Origin: Azolla caroliniana
Lineage: Eukaryota; Polypodiophyta
Assembly: GCA_043228905.1 (NCBI GenBank)
Contig: JBHGNT010000156.1
Location: forward strand, 1-64,000
DNA: 64,000 nt
Direction: 5' to 3'
Position numbers and translations under genes: made by a program. This document shows, in pieces, positions 36,201 through 49,590 of this stretch. Positions within the stretch are counted from its first letter, which is position 1. The number at the start of each line of letters is the position of its first letter. The notes below the pieces were generated by a model, which did no database searches, had not been told where the DNA came from, and was given only the letters and a program-made list of their open reading frames with translations.

Positions 36201-38560
36201 TTCAAAATCTTGATTTATTAATTCCATATCATAGCTAGCGTTGTTAGCTTCGATTCGCATGTTTGAACACAAAAATCCGATATCACACGAGCCAGGTATG
36301 AACATTTTAATTTACTCAAGGGCTCCTCTCAACTCACTACTCATGTTTGCTAATTTCGTCATGTCTCTCCACCTGAGTTTCAAAATCTTGATTTTTGAAT
36401 TCCATATCGTAGCTAGCGTTGTTAGCTTCGATTCGCATGTTTGAACACAAAAATCCGATATCACACGAGCCAGGTATGAACATTTTAATTTACTCAAGGG
36501 CTGCTCTCAACTCACTCCTCAAATTTTGTAATTTCGTCATGTATCTCGACCTGAGTTTAAAAATCTTGATAAATTAATTCCATATCATAGCTAGCGTTGT
36601 TAGCTTCGATTCGCATGTTTGGACACAAAAATCCGATATTACACGAGCCAGGTATGAACATTTTAATTTACTCAAGGGCTCTTCTCAACTCACTACTCAT
36701 GTTTGCTAATTTCGTCATGTCTCTCGACCTGAGTTTCAAAATCTTGATTTTTGAATTCCATATCATAGCTAGGGTTGTTAGCTTCGATTCGCATGTTTGG
36801 ACACAAAAATCCGATATCACAGGAGCCAGGTATGAACATTTTAATTTACGCAAGGGCTGCTCTCAACTCACTCCTCAAATTTGGTAATTTCATCAGGTCT
36901 CTCGACCTGAGTTTCAAAATCTTGATTTTTTAATTCCATATCATAGCTAGCGTTGTTAGCTTCGATTCGCATGTTTGAACACAAAAATCCGATATCACAC
37001 GAGCCAGGTATGAACATTTTAATTTACTCAAGCGCTCCTCTCAACTCACTACTCATGTTTGCTAATTTCGTCATGTCTCTCGACCTGAGTTTCAAAATCT
37101 TGATTTTTGAATTCCATATCATAGCTAGCGTTGTTAGCTTCGATTCGCATGTTTGAACACAAAAATCCGATATCACACGAGCCAGGTATGAACATTTTAA
37201 TTTACTCAAGGGCTGCTCTCAACTCACTCCTCAAATTTTGTAATTTCGTCATGTATCTCGACCTGAGTTTAAAAATCTTGATAAATTAATTCCATATCAT
37301 AGCTAGCGTTGTTAGCTTCGATTCGCATGTTTGGACACAAAAATCCGATATGACACGAGCCAGGTATGAACATTTTAATTTACTCAAGGGCTCCTCTCAA
37401 CTCACTACTCATGTTTGGTAATTTCATCAGGTCTCTCGACCTGAGTTTCAAAATCTTGATTTATTAATTCCATATCATAGCTAGCGTTGGTAGCTTTGAT
37501 TCGCATGTTTGAACACAAAAATCCGATATCACACGAGCCAGGTATGAACATTTTAATTTACTCAAGGGCTCCTCTCAACTCACTACTCATGTTTGCTAAT
37601 TTCGTCATGTCTCTCGACCTGAATTTCAAAATCTTGATTTTTGAATTCCATATCATAGCTAGCGTTGTTAGCTTCGATTCGCATGTTTGAACACAAAAAT
37701 CCGATATCACACGAGCCAGGTATGAACATTTTAATTTACTCAAGGGCTCTTCTCAACTCACTACTCATGTTTGCTAATTTCGTCATGTCTCTCGACCTGA
37801 GTTTCAAAATCTTGATTTTTGAATTCCATATCATAGCTAGGGTTGTTATCTTCGATTCGCATGTTTGGACACAAAAATCCGATATCACAGGAGCCAGGTA
37901 TGAACATTTTAATTTACGCAAGGGCTGCTCTCAACTCACTCCTCAAATTTGGTAATTTCATCAGGTCTCTCGACCTGAGTTTGAAAATCTTGATTTTTTA
38001 ATTCCATATCATAGCTAGCGTTGTTAGCTTCGATTCGCATGTTTGAACACAAAAATCCGATATCACACGAGCCAGGTATGAACATTTTAATTTACATACG
38101 AGCTCTTCTCAACTCACTCCTCAAATTTGGTAATTTCGTCATGTCTCTCGACCTGAGTTTCAAAATCTTGATTTTTTAATTCCATATCATAGCTAGCGTT
38201 GTTAGCTTTGATTCGCATGTTTGAACACAAAAATCGGATATCACACGAGCTAGGTATGAACATTTTAATTTACTCAAGCGCTCCTCTCAACTCACTCCTC
38301 AAATTTGGTAATTTCGTCATGTGTCTCGACCTGAGTTTCAAAATCTTGAGTTTTTAATTCCATATCATAGCTAGCGTTGTTAGCTTCGATTCGCATGTTT
38401 GAACACAAAAATCCGATATGACACGAGCCAGGTATGAACATTTTAATTTACTCACGGGCTCCTCTCAACTCACTCCTCAAATTTGGTAATTTCGTCATGT
38501 CTCTCGACCTGAGTTTCAAAATCTTGATTTTTGAATTCCATATCATAGCTAGCGTTGTTA
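27230..38560 (+). repeat. Nested satellite duplications with 11-, 14-, 29- and 43-monomer offsets
   Basis: Monomer types at 27.23-30.88 kb reappear 7654 bp (43 monomers) later at 34.89-38.55 kb. Those at 29.9-31.75 kb reappear 5162 bp (29) later. Those at 27.4-29.27 kb reappear 2492 bp (14) later. Those at 29.83-30.9 kb reappear 1958 bp (11) later. The ATCGTAGC-bearing monomer (28587, 31079, 36241) is a convenient marker. 43 = 14 + 29, so the longer offset can be explained by successive duplications of the shorter ones. Confidence 0.82.
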
Positions 38561-41400
38561 GCTTCGATTCGCATGTTTGAACACAAAAATCCGATATCAC
38601 ACGAGCCAGGTATGAACATTTTAATTTACTCAAGGGCTCCTCTCAACTCACTACTCATGTTTGCTAATTTCGTCATGTCTCTCGACCTGAATTTCAAAAT
38701 CTTGATTTTTGAATTCCATATCATAGCTAGCGTTGTTAGCTTCGATTCGCATGTTTGAACACAAAAATCCGATATCACACGAGCCAGGTATGAACATTTT
38801 AATTTACTCAAGGGCTCTTCTCAACTCACTACTCATGTTTGCTAATTTCGTCATGTCTCTCGACCTGAGTTTGAAAATCTTGATTTTTGAATTCCATATC
38901 ATAGCTAGGGTTGTTAGCTTCGATTCGCATGTTTTGACACAAAAATCCGATATCACAGGAGCCAGGTATGAACATTTTAATTTACGCAAGGGCTGCTCTC
39001 AACTCACTCCTCAAATTTGGTAATTTCATCAGGTCTCTCGACCTGAGTTTCAAAATCTTGATTTTTTAATTCCATATCATAGCTAGCGTTGTTAGCTTCG
39101 ATTCGCATGTTTGAACACAAAAATCCGATATCACACGAGCCAGGTATGAACATTTTAATTTACTCAAGCGCTCCTCTCAACTCACTACTCATGTTTGCTA
39201 ATTTCGTCATGTCTCTCGACCTGAGTTTCAAAATCTTGATTTTTGAATTCCATATCATAGCTAGCGTTGTTAGCTTCGATTCGCATGTTTGAACACAAAA
39301 ATCCGATATCACACGAGCCAGGTATGAACATTTTAATTTACTCAAGGGCTGCTCTCAACTCACTCCTCAAATTTTGTAATTTCGTCATGTATCTCGACCT
39401 GAGTTTAAAAATCTTGATAAATTAATTCCATATCATAGCTAGCGTTGTTAGCTTCGATTCGCATGTTTGGACACAAAAATCCGATATTACACGAGCCAGG
39501 TATGAACATTTTAATTTACTCAAGGGCTCCTCTCAACTCACTACTCATGTTTGGTAATTTCATCAGGTCTCTCGACCTGAGTTTCAAAATCTTAATTTAT
39601 TAATTCCATATCATACCTAGCGTTGGTAGCTTTAATTCGCATGTTTGAACACAAAAATCCGATATCACACGAGCCAGGTATGAACATTTTAATTTACTCA
39701 AGGGTTCCTCTCAACTCACTCCTCAAATTTGGTAATTTCATCATGTCTCTCGACCTGAGTTTCAAAATCTTGATTTATTAATTCCATATCATAGCTAGCG
39801 TTGTTAGCTTCGATTCGCATGTTTGAACACAAAAATCCGATATCACACGAGCCAGGTAGGAACATTTTAATTTACTCAAGGGCTCCTCTCAACTCACTAC
39901 TCATGTTTGCTAATTTCGTCATGTCTCTCGACCTGAGTTTCAAAATCTTGATTTCTGAATTCCATATCATAGCTAGCGTTGTTAGCTTCGATTCGCATGT
40001 TTGAACACAAAAATCCGATATCACACGAGCCAGGTATGAACATTTTAATTTACTCAAGGGCTGCTCTCAACTCACTCCTCAAATTTTGTAATTTCGTCAT
40101 GTATCTCGACCTGAGTTTAAAAATCTTGATAAATTAATTCCATATCATAGCTAGCGTTGTTAGCTTCGATTCGCATGTTTGGACACAAAAATCCGATATT
40201 ACACGAGCCAGGTATGAACATTTTAATTTACTCAAGGGCTCCTCTCAACTCACTACTCATGTTTGGTAATTTCATCAGGTCTCTCGACCTGAGTTTCAAA
40301 ATCTTGATTTATTAATTCCATATCATAGCTAGCGTTGGTAGCTTTGATTCGCATGTTTGAACACAAAAATCCGATATTACACGAGCCAGGTATGAACATT
40401 TTAATTTACTCAAGGGTTCCTCTCAACTCACTCCTCAAATTTGGTAATTTCATCATGTCTCTCGACCTTAGTTTCAAAATCTTGATTTGTTAATTCCATA
40501 TCATAGCTAGCGTTGTTAGCTTCGATTCGCATGTTTGAACACAAAAATCCGATATCACACGAGCCAGGTATGAACATTTTAATTTACTCAAGGGCTCCTC
40601 TCAACTCACTACTCATGTTTGCTAATTTCGTCATGTCTCTCGACCTGAGTTTCAAAATCTTGATTTTTGAATTCCATATCATAGCTAGCGTTGTTAGCTT
40701 CGATTCGCATGTTTGAACACAAAAATCCGATATCACACGAGCCAGGTATGAACATTTTAATTTACTCAAGGGCTGCTCTCAACTCACTACTCATGTTTGC
40801 TAATTTCGTCATGTCTCTCGACCTGAATTTCAAAATCTTGATTTTTGAATTCCATATCATAGCTAGCGTTGGTAGATTTGATTCGCATGTTTGAACACAA
40901 AAATCCGATATCACACGAGCCAGGTATGAACATTTTAATTTACTCAAGCGCTCCTCTCAACTCACTACTCATGTTTGCTAATTTCGTTATGTCTCTCGAC
41001 CTGAGTTTGAAAATCTTGATTTATAAATTCCATATCATAGCTAGCGTTGTTATCTTCGATTCGCATGTTTGAACACAAAAATCTGATATCACACGAGCCA
41101 GGTATGAACATTTTAATTTACTCAAGCGCTCCTCTCAACTCACTACTCATGTTTGCTAATTTCGTCATGTCTCTCGACCTGAGTTTCAAAATCTTGATTT
41201 TTGAATTCCATATCATAGCTAGGGTTGTTAGCTTCGATTCGCATGTTTGGACACAAAAATCCGATATCACACGAGCCAGGTATGAACATTTTAATTTACT
41301 CAAGGGCTGCTCTCAACTCACTCCTCAAATTTGGTAATTTCATCATGTCTCTCGACCTGAGTTTCAAAATCTTGATTTATTAATTCCATATCATAGCTAC
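38560..41400 (+). repeat. Satellite mosaic, partly copied from the 42-monomer unit type
   Basis: 39089-40000 follows the same order of monomer types as 7669-8580, including the rare CTTAATTTATT variant and the GGTAGGAAC monomer, though with several private changes (ATACCTAGCG near 39613, TTTAATTCGC near 39631, GATTTCTGAATTCC near 39951). From 40869 on, types with GGTAGATTTG and CGTTATG appear. Confidence 0.75.
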
Positions 41401-42360
41401 CGTTGTTAGCTTTGATTCGCATGTTTGAACACAAAAATCCGATATTACACGAGCCAGATATGAACATTTTAAGTTACTCAAGGGCTCCTCTCAGCTCACT
41501 CCTCAAATTTGGTAATGTCATCATGTCTCTCGACCTGAGTTTCAAAATCTTGATTTATTAATTCCATATCATAGCTAGCGTTGGTAGCTTTGATTCGCAT
41601 GTTTGAACACAAAAATCCGATATCACACGAGCGAGGTATGAACATTTTAATTTACTCAAGCGCTCCTCTCAACTCACTACTCATGTTTGCTAATTTCGTC
41701 ATGTCTCTCGACCTGAGTTTCAAAATCTTGATTTTTTAATTCAATATCATAGCTAGGGTTGTTAGCTTCGATTCGCATGTTTGGACACAAAAAGCCGATA
41801 TCACACGAGCCAGGTATGAACATTTTAATTTACTCAAGGGCTCCTCTCAACTCCCTCCTCAAGTTTGCTAATTTCCTCACGTGTATCGAACTCAGTTTCA
41901 AAATCTTGATTTTTTAATTTCACATCATAGCTAGCGTTGTTAGCTTCGATTTTCATGTTTGAACAGAGAAATCCGATATGACACGATCCAGGTATGAACA
42001 TTTTAATTTATCTACTAGCTCTTCTCAACTCACTCCTCAAATTCTGTAATTTCGTCATGTCTCTTGACCTGAGTTTCAAAATCGTGACTTTTTAATTCCA
42101 TATCATAGCTAGGGTTGTTAGCTTCGATTCGCATGTTTGAACACAAAAATCCGATATCACACGAGCCAGGTATGAACATTTTAATTTACTCAAGGGCTCC
42201 TCTCAACTCCCTCCTCAAGTTTGATAATTTCGTCATGTCTCTTGACCTGAGTTTCAAAATCTTGATTTTTGAATCCCATATCATAGCTAGCGTTATTAGC
42301 TTAGTTTCGGATATTTGAACACATAAATCCGATATGACACGAGACAGGTATGAACATTTT
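41400..42360 (+). repeat. Diverged satellite monomers
   Basis: About five monomers with many private changes: TAAGTTACTC, GGTAATGTCA, GAGCGAGGTATG, AAAAGCCGAT, CTCCCTCCTCAAG, TTCCTCACGTGTATCGAAC, TTTCACATCATAG, TTTTCATGTTTGAACAGAGAA, TTTATCTACTAGC and AAATTCTGTAA. They separate the left set of monomer types (with many GGACAC and CATCAGG variants) from the right set. They look less recently homogenised. Confidence 0.82.
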
Positions 42361-45140
42361 AATTTACATACGAGCTCTTCTCAACTCACTCCTCAAATTT
42401 GGTAATTTCGTCATGTCTCTCGACTTGAGTTTCAAAATCTTGAGTTTTTAATTCAATATCATAGCTAGCGTTGTTAGCTTCGATTCGCATGTTTGAACAC
42501 AAAAATCCGATATGACACGAGCCAGGTATGAACATTTTAATTTACTCACGGGCTCCTCTCAACTCACTCCTCAAATTTGGTAATTTCGTCATGTCTCTCG
42601 ACCTGAGTTTCAAAATCTTGAGTTTTTAATTCAATATCATCGCTAGCGTTGTTAGCTTCGATTCGCATGTTTTGAACACAAAAATCCGATATCACACGAT
42701 CCAGGTATGAACATTTTAATTTACTCAAGGGCTCCTCTCAGCTCACTCCTCAAATTTGGTAATTTCATCATGTCTCTCGACCTGAGTTTCAAAATCTTGA
42801 TTTTTGAATTCCATATCATAGCTAGCGTTGTTAGCTTCGATTCGCATGTTTGAACACAAAAATCGGATATTACACAAGCCAGGTATGAACATTTTAATTT
42901 ACTCAAGGGCTCCTCTCAACTCACTACTCATGTTTGCTAATTTCGTCATGTCTCTCGACCTGAGTTTCAAAATCTTGATTTTTGAATTCCATATCATAGC
43001 TAGCGTTGGTAGCTTCGATTCGCATGTTTGAACACAAAAATCCGATATCACACGAGCCAGGTATGAACATTTTAATTTACATACGAGCTCTTCTCAACTC
43101 ACTACTCAAATTTGGTAATTTCGTCATGTCTCTCGACCTGAGTTTCAAAATCTTGATTTTTTAATTCCATATCATAGCTAGCGTTGTTAGCTTCGATTCG
43201 CATGTTTGAACACAAAAATCGGATATCACACGAGCTAGGTATGAACATTTTAATTTACTCAAGCGCTCCTCTCAACTCACTCCTCAAATTTGGTAATTTC
43301 GTCATGTCTCTCGACCTGAGTTTCAAAATCTTGAGTTTTTAATTCAATATCATAGCTAGCGTTGTTAGCTTCGATTCGCATGTTTGAACACAAAAATCCG
43401 ATATGACACGAGCCAGGTATGAACATTTTAATTTACTCACGGGCTCCTCTCAACTCACTCCTCAAATTTGGTAATTTCGTCATGTCTCTCGACCTGAGTT
43501 TCAAAATCTTGATTTTTCAATTCCATATCATCGCTAGCGTTGTTAGCTTCGATTCGCATGTTTGAACACAAAAATCCGATATCACACGATCCAGGTATGA
43601 ACATTTTAATTTACTCAAGGGCTCCTCTCAGCTCACTCCTCAAATTTGGTAATTTCATCATGTCTCTCGACCTGAGTATCAAAATCTTGATTTTTGAATT
43701 CCATATCATAGCTAGCGTTGTTAGCTTCGATTCGCATGTTTGAACACAAAAATCCGATATCACACGAGCCAGGTATGAACATTTTAATTTACTCAAGGGC
43801 TCCTCTCAACTCACTACTCATGTTTGCTAATTTCGTCATGTCTCTCGACCTGAGTTTCAAAATCTTGATTTTTGAATTCCATATCATAGCTAGCGTTGGT
43901 AGCTTCGATTCGCATGTTTGAACACAAAAATCCGATATCACACGAGCCAGGTATGAACATTTTAATTTACTCAAGCGCTCCTCTCAACTCACTCCTCAAA
44001 TTTGGTAATTTCGTCATGTCTCTCGACCTGAGTTTCAAAATCTTGAGTTTTTAATTCAATATCATAGCTAGCGTTGTTAGCTTCGATTCGCATGTTTGAA
44101 CACAAAAATCCGATATGACACGAGCCAGGTATGAACATTTTAATTTACTCACGGGCTCCTCTCAACTCACTCCTCAAATTTGGTAATTTCGTCATGTCTC
44201 TCGACCTGAGTTTCAAAATCTTGATTTTTCAATTCCATATCATCGCTAGCGTTGTTAGCTTCGATTCGCATGTTTGAACACAAAAATCCGATATCACACG
44301 ATCCAGGTATGAACATTTTAATTTACTCAAGGGCTCCTCTCAGCTCACTCCTCAAATTTGGTAATTTCATCATGTCTCTCGACCTGAGTATCAAAATCTT
44401 GATTTTTGAATTCCATATCATAGCTAGCGTTGTTAGCTTCGATTCGCATGTTTGAACACAAAAATCCGATATCACACGAGCCAGGTATGAACATTTTAAT
44501 TTACTCAAGGGCTCCTCTCAACTCACTACTCATGTTTGCTAATTTCGTCATGTCTCTCGACCTGAGTTTCAAAATCTTGATTTTTGAATTCCATATCATA
44601 GCTAGCGTTGGTAGCTTCGATTCGCATGTTTGAACACAAAAATCCGATATCACACGAGCCAGGTATGAACATTTTAATTTACTCAAGGGCTGCTCTCAAC
44701 TCACTACTCATGTTTGCTAATTTCGTCATGTCTCTCGACCTAAGTTTCAAAATCTTGATTTTTGAATTCCATAACATAGGTAGCGTTGTTAGCTTCGATT
44801 CGCATGTTTGAACACAAAAAGCCGATATCACACGAGCCAGATATGACCATTTTAATTTACTCAAGGGCTCCTCTTAGCTCACTCCTCAAATTTGGTAATT
44901 TCATCATGTCTCTCGACCTGAGTTTCAAAATCTTGATTTTTGAATTCCAAATAATAGCTAGCGTTGTTAGCTTCGATTCGCATGTTTGAACACAAAAGCG
45001 GATATCACACGAGCCAGGTATGAACATTTTAATTTACTCAAGGGCTCCTCTCAACTCACTACTCATGTTTGGTAATTTCATCATGTCTCTCGACCTGAGT
45101 TTCAAAATCTTGATTTATTAATTCCATATCATAACTAGCG
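42115..45140 (+). repeat. 13-monomer higher-order repeat, copy 1, expanded to 17 monomers
   Basis: The same series of monomer types as the next copy, plus an internal four-monomer duplication: 43540-44251 repeats as 44252-44963 (offset 712). It contains a +1 indel (GCATGTTTTGAAC near 42666) and a -1 indel (ACAAAAGCGGATATC near 44993) that cancel out. Confidence 0.88.
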
Positions 45141-47454
45141 TTGTTACCTTCGATTCGCATGTTTGAACACAAAAATCCGATATCACACGAGCCAGGTATG
45201 AACATTTTAATTTACTCAAGGGCTCCTCTCAACTCCCTCCTCAAGTTTGATAATTTCGTCATGTCTCTTGACCTGAGTTTCAAAATCTTGATTTTTGAAT
45301 CCCATATCATAGCTAGCGTTATTAGCTTAGTTTCGGATATTTGAACACATAAATCCGATATGACACGAGACAGGTATGAACATTTTAATTTACATACGAG
45401 CTCTTCTCAACTCACTCCTCAAATTTGGTAATTTCGTCATGTCTCTCGACCTGAGTTTCAAAATCTTGAGTTTTTAATTCAATATCATAGCTAGCGTTGT
45501 TAGCTTCGATTCGCATGTTTGAACACAAAAATCCGATATGACACGAGCCAGGTATGAACATTTTAATTTACTCACGGGCTCCTCTCAACTCACTCCTCAA
45601 ATTTGGTAATTTCGTCATGTCTCTCGACCTGAGTTTCAAAATCTTGAGTTTTTAATTCAATATCATCGCTAGCGTTGTTAGCTTCGATTCGCATGTTTTG
45701 AACACAAAAATCCGATATCACACGATCCAGGTATGAACATTTTAATTTACTCAAGGGCTCCTCTCAGCTCACTCCTCAAATTTGGTAATTTCATCATGTC
45801 TCTCGACCTGAGTTTCAAAATCTTGATTTTTGAATTCCATATCATAGCTAGCGTTGTTAGCTTCGATTCGCATGTTTGAACACAAAAATCGGATATTACA
45901 CAAGCCAGGTATGAACATTTTAATTTACTCAAGGGCTCCTCTCAACTCACTACTCATGTTTGCTAATTTCGTCATGTCTCTCGACCTGAGTTTCAAAATC
46001 TTGATTTTTGAATTCCATATCATAGCTAGCGTTGGTAGCTTCGATTCGCATGTTTGAACACAAAAATCCGATATCACACGAGCCAGGTATGAACATTTTA
46101 ATTTACATACGAGCTCTTCTCAACTCACTACTCAAATTTGGTAATTTCGTCATGTCTCTCGACCTGAGTTTCAAAATCTTGATTTTTTAATTCCATATCA
46201 TAGCTAGCGTTGTTAGCTTCGATTCGCATGTTTGAACACAAAAATCGGATATCACACGAGCTAGGTATGAACATTTTAATTTACTCAAGCGCTCCTCTCA
46301 ACTCACTCCTCAAATTTGGTAATTTCGTCATGTCTCTCGACCTGAGTTTCAAAATCTTGAGTTTTTAATTCAATATCATAGCTAGCGTTGTTAGCTTCGA
46401 TTCGCATGTTTGAACACAAAAATCCGATATGACACGAGCCAGGTATGAACATTTTAATTTACTCACGGGCTCCTCTCAACTCACTCCTCAAATTTGGTAA
46501 TTTCGTCATGTCTCTCGACCTGAGTTTCAAAATCTTGATTTTTCAATTCCATATCATCGCTAGCGTTGTTAGCTTCGATTCGCATGTTTGAACACAAAAA
46601 TCCGATATCACACGATCCAGGTATGAACATTTTAATTTACTCAAGGGCTCCTCTCAGCTCACTCCTCAAATTTGGTAATTTCATCATGTCTCTCGACCTG
46701 AGTATCAAAATCTTGATTTTTGAATTCCATATCATAGCTAGCGTTGTTAGCTTCGATTCGCATGTTTGAACACAAAAATCCGATATCACACGAGCCAGGT
46801 ATGAACATTTTAATTTACTCAAGGGCTCCTCTCAACTCACTACTCATGTTTGCTAATTTCGTCATGTCTCTCGACCTGAGTTTCAAAATCTTGATTTTTG
46901 AATTCCATATCATAGCTAGCGTTGGTAGCTTCGATTCGCATGTTTGAACACAAAAATCCGATATCACACGAGCCAGGTATGAACATTTTAATTTACTCAA
47001 GGGCTGCTCTCAACTCACTACTCATGTTTGCTAATTTCGTCATGTCTCTCGACCTAAGTTTCAAAATCCTGATTTTTGAATTCCATAACATAGGTAGCGT
47101 TGTTAGCTTCGATTCGCATGTTTGAACACAAAAAGCCGATATCACACGAGCCAGATATGACCATTTTAATTTACTCAAGGGCTCCTCTTAGCTCACTCCT
47201 CAAATTTGGTAATTTCATCATGTCTCTCGACCTGAGTTTCAAAATCTTGATTTTTGAATTCCAAATAATAGCTAGCGTTGTTAGCTTCGATTCGCATGTT
47301 TGAACACAAAAGCGGATATCACACGAGCCAGGTATGAACATTTTAATTTACTCAAGGGCTCCTCTCAACTCACTACTCATGTTTGGTAATTTCATCATGT
47401 CTCTCGACCTGAGTTTCAAAATCTTGATTTATTAATTCCATATCATAACTAGCG
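45141..47454 (+). repeat. 13-monomer higher-order repeat, copy 2 (2314 bp)
   Basis: Exactly 13 x 178 bp to the next copy, starting in both at the TTGTTACCTTCG monomer. It has the same paired +1/-1 indels (near 45693 and 47311) and the strongly marked monomer with GTTATTAGCTTAGTTTCGG at about 45318. Confidence 0.9.
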
Positions 47455-49590
47455 TTGTTACCTTCGATTCGCATGTTTGAACACAAAAATCCGATATCAC
47501 ACGAGCCAGGTATGAACATTTTAATTTACTCAAGGGCTCCTCTCAACTCCCTCCTCAAGTTTGATAATTTCGTCATGTCTCTTGACCTGAGTTTCAAAAT
47601 CTTGATTTTTGAATCCCATATCATAGCTAGCGTTATTAGCTTAGTTTCGGATATTTGAACACATAAATCCGATATGACACGAGACAGGTATGAACATTTT
47701 AATTTACATACGAGCTCTTCTCAACTCACTCCTCAAATTTGGTAATTTCGTCATGTCTCTCGACCTGAGTTTCAAAATCTTGAGTTTTTAATTCAATATC
47801 ATAGCTAGCGTTGTTAGCTTCGATTCGCATGTTTGAACACAAAAATCCGATATGACACGAGCCAGGTATGAACATTTTAATTTACTCACGGGCTCCTCTC
47901 AACTCACTCCTCAAATTTGGTAATTTCGTCATGTCTCTCGACCTGAGTTTCAAAATCTTGAGTTTTTAATTCAATATCATCGCTAGCGTTGTTAGCTTCG
48001 ATTCGCATGTTTTGAACACAAAAATCCGATATCACACGATCCAGGTATGAACATTTTAATTTACTCAAGGGCTCCTCTCAGCTCACTCCTCAAATTTGGT
48101 AAGTTCATCATGTCTCTCGACCTGAGTTTCAAAATCTTGATTTTTGAATTCCATATCATAGCTAGCGTTGTTAGCTTCGATTCGCATGTTTGAACACAAA
48201 AATCGGATATTACACAAGCCAGGTATGAACATTTTAATTTACTCAAGGGCTCCTCTCAACTCACTACTCATGTTTGCTAATTTCGTCATGTCTCTCGACC
48301 TGAGTTTCAAAATCTTGATTTTTGAATTCCATATCATAGCTAGCGTTGGTAGCTTCGATTCGCATGTTTGAACACAAAAATCCGATATCACACGAGCCAG
48401 GTATGAACATTTTAATTTACATACGAGCTCTTCTCAACTCACTACTCAAATTTGGTAATTTCGTCATGTCTCTCGACCTGAGTTTCAAAATCTTGATTTT
48501 TTAATTCCATATCATAGCTAGCGTTGTTAGCTTCGATTCGCATGTTTGAACACAAAAATCGGATATCACACGAGCTAGGTATGAACATTTTAATTTACTC
48601 AAGCGCTCCTCTCAACTCACTCCTCAAATTTGGTAATTTCGTCATGTCTCTCGACCTGAGTTTCAAAATCTTGAGTTTTTAATTCAATATCATAGCTAGC
48701 GTTGTTAGCTTCGATTCGCATGTTTGAACACAAAAATCCGATATGACACGAGCCAGGTATGAACATTTTAATTTACTCACGGGCTCCTCTCAACTCACTC
48801 CTCAAATTTGGTAATTTCGTCATGTCTCTCGACCTGAGTTTCAAAATCTTGATTTTTCAATTCCATATCATCGCTAGCGTTGTTAGCTTCGATTCGCATG
48901 TTTGAACACAAAAATCCGATATCACACGATCCAGGTATGAACATTTTAATTTACTCAAGGGCTCCTCTCAGCTCACTCCTCAAATTTGGTAATTTCATCA
49001 TGTCTCTCGACCTGAGTATCAAAATCTTGATTTTTGAATTCCATATCATAGCTAGCGTTGTTAGCTTCGATTCGCATGTTTGAACACAAAAATCCGATAT
49101 CACACGAGCCAGGTATGAACATTTTAATTTACTCAAGGGCTGCTCTCAACTCACTACTCATGTTTGCTAATTTCGTCATGTCTCTCGACCTAAGTTTCAA
49201 AATCTTGATTTTTGAATTCCATAACATAGGTAGCGTTGTTAGCTTCGATTCGCATGTTTGAACACAAAAAGCCGATATCACACGAGCCAGATATGACCAT
49301 TTTAATTTACTCAAGGGCTCCTCTTAGCTCACTCCTCAAATTTGGTAATTTCATCATGTCTCTCGACCTGAGTTTCAAAATCTTGATTTTTGAATTCCAA
49401 ATAATAGCTAGCGTTGTTAGCTTCGATTCGCATGTTTGAACACAAAAGCGGATATCACACGAGCCAGGTATGAACATTTTAATTTACTCAAGGGCTCCTC
49501 TCAACTCACTACTCATGTTTGGTAATTTCATCATGTCTCTCGACCTGAGTTTCAAAATCTTGATTTATTAATTCCATATCATAACTAGCG
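47455..49590 (+). repeat. 13-monomer higher-order repeat, copy 3, contracted to 12 monomers
   Basis: In step with copy 2 (offset 2314) to about 49058; then the offset falls to 2136. One monomer (the equivalent of 46744) is missing. The single-base variant GGTAAGTTC near 48100 is private to this copy. Confidence 0.88.
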
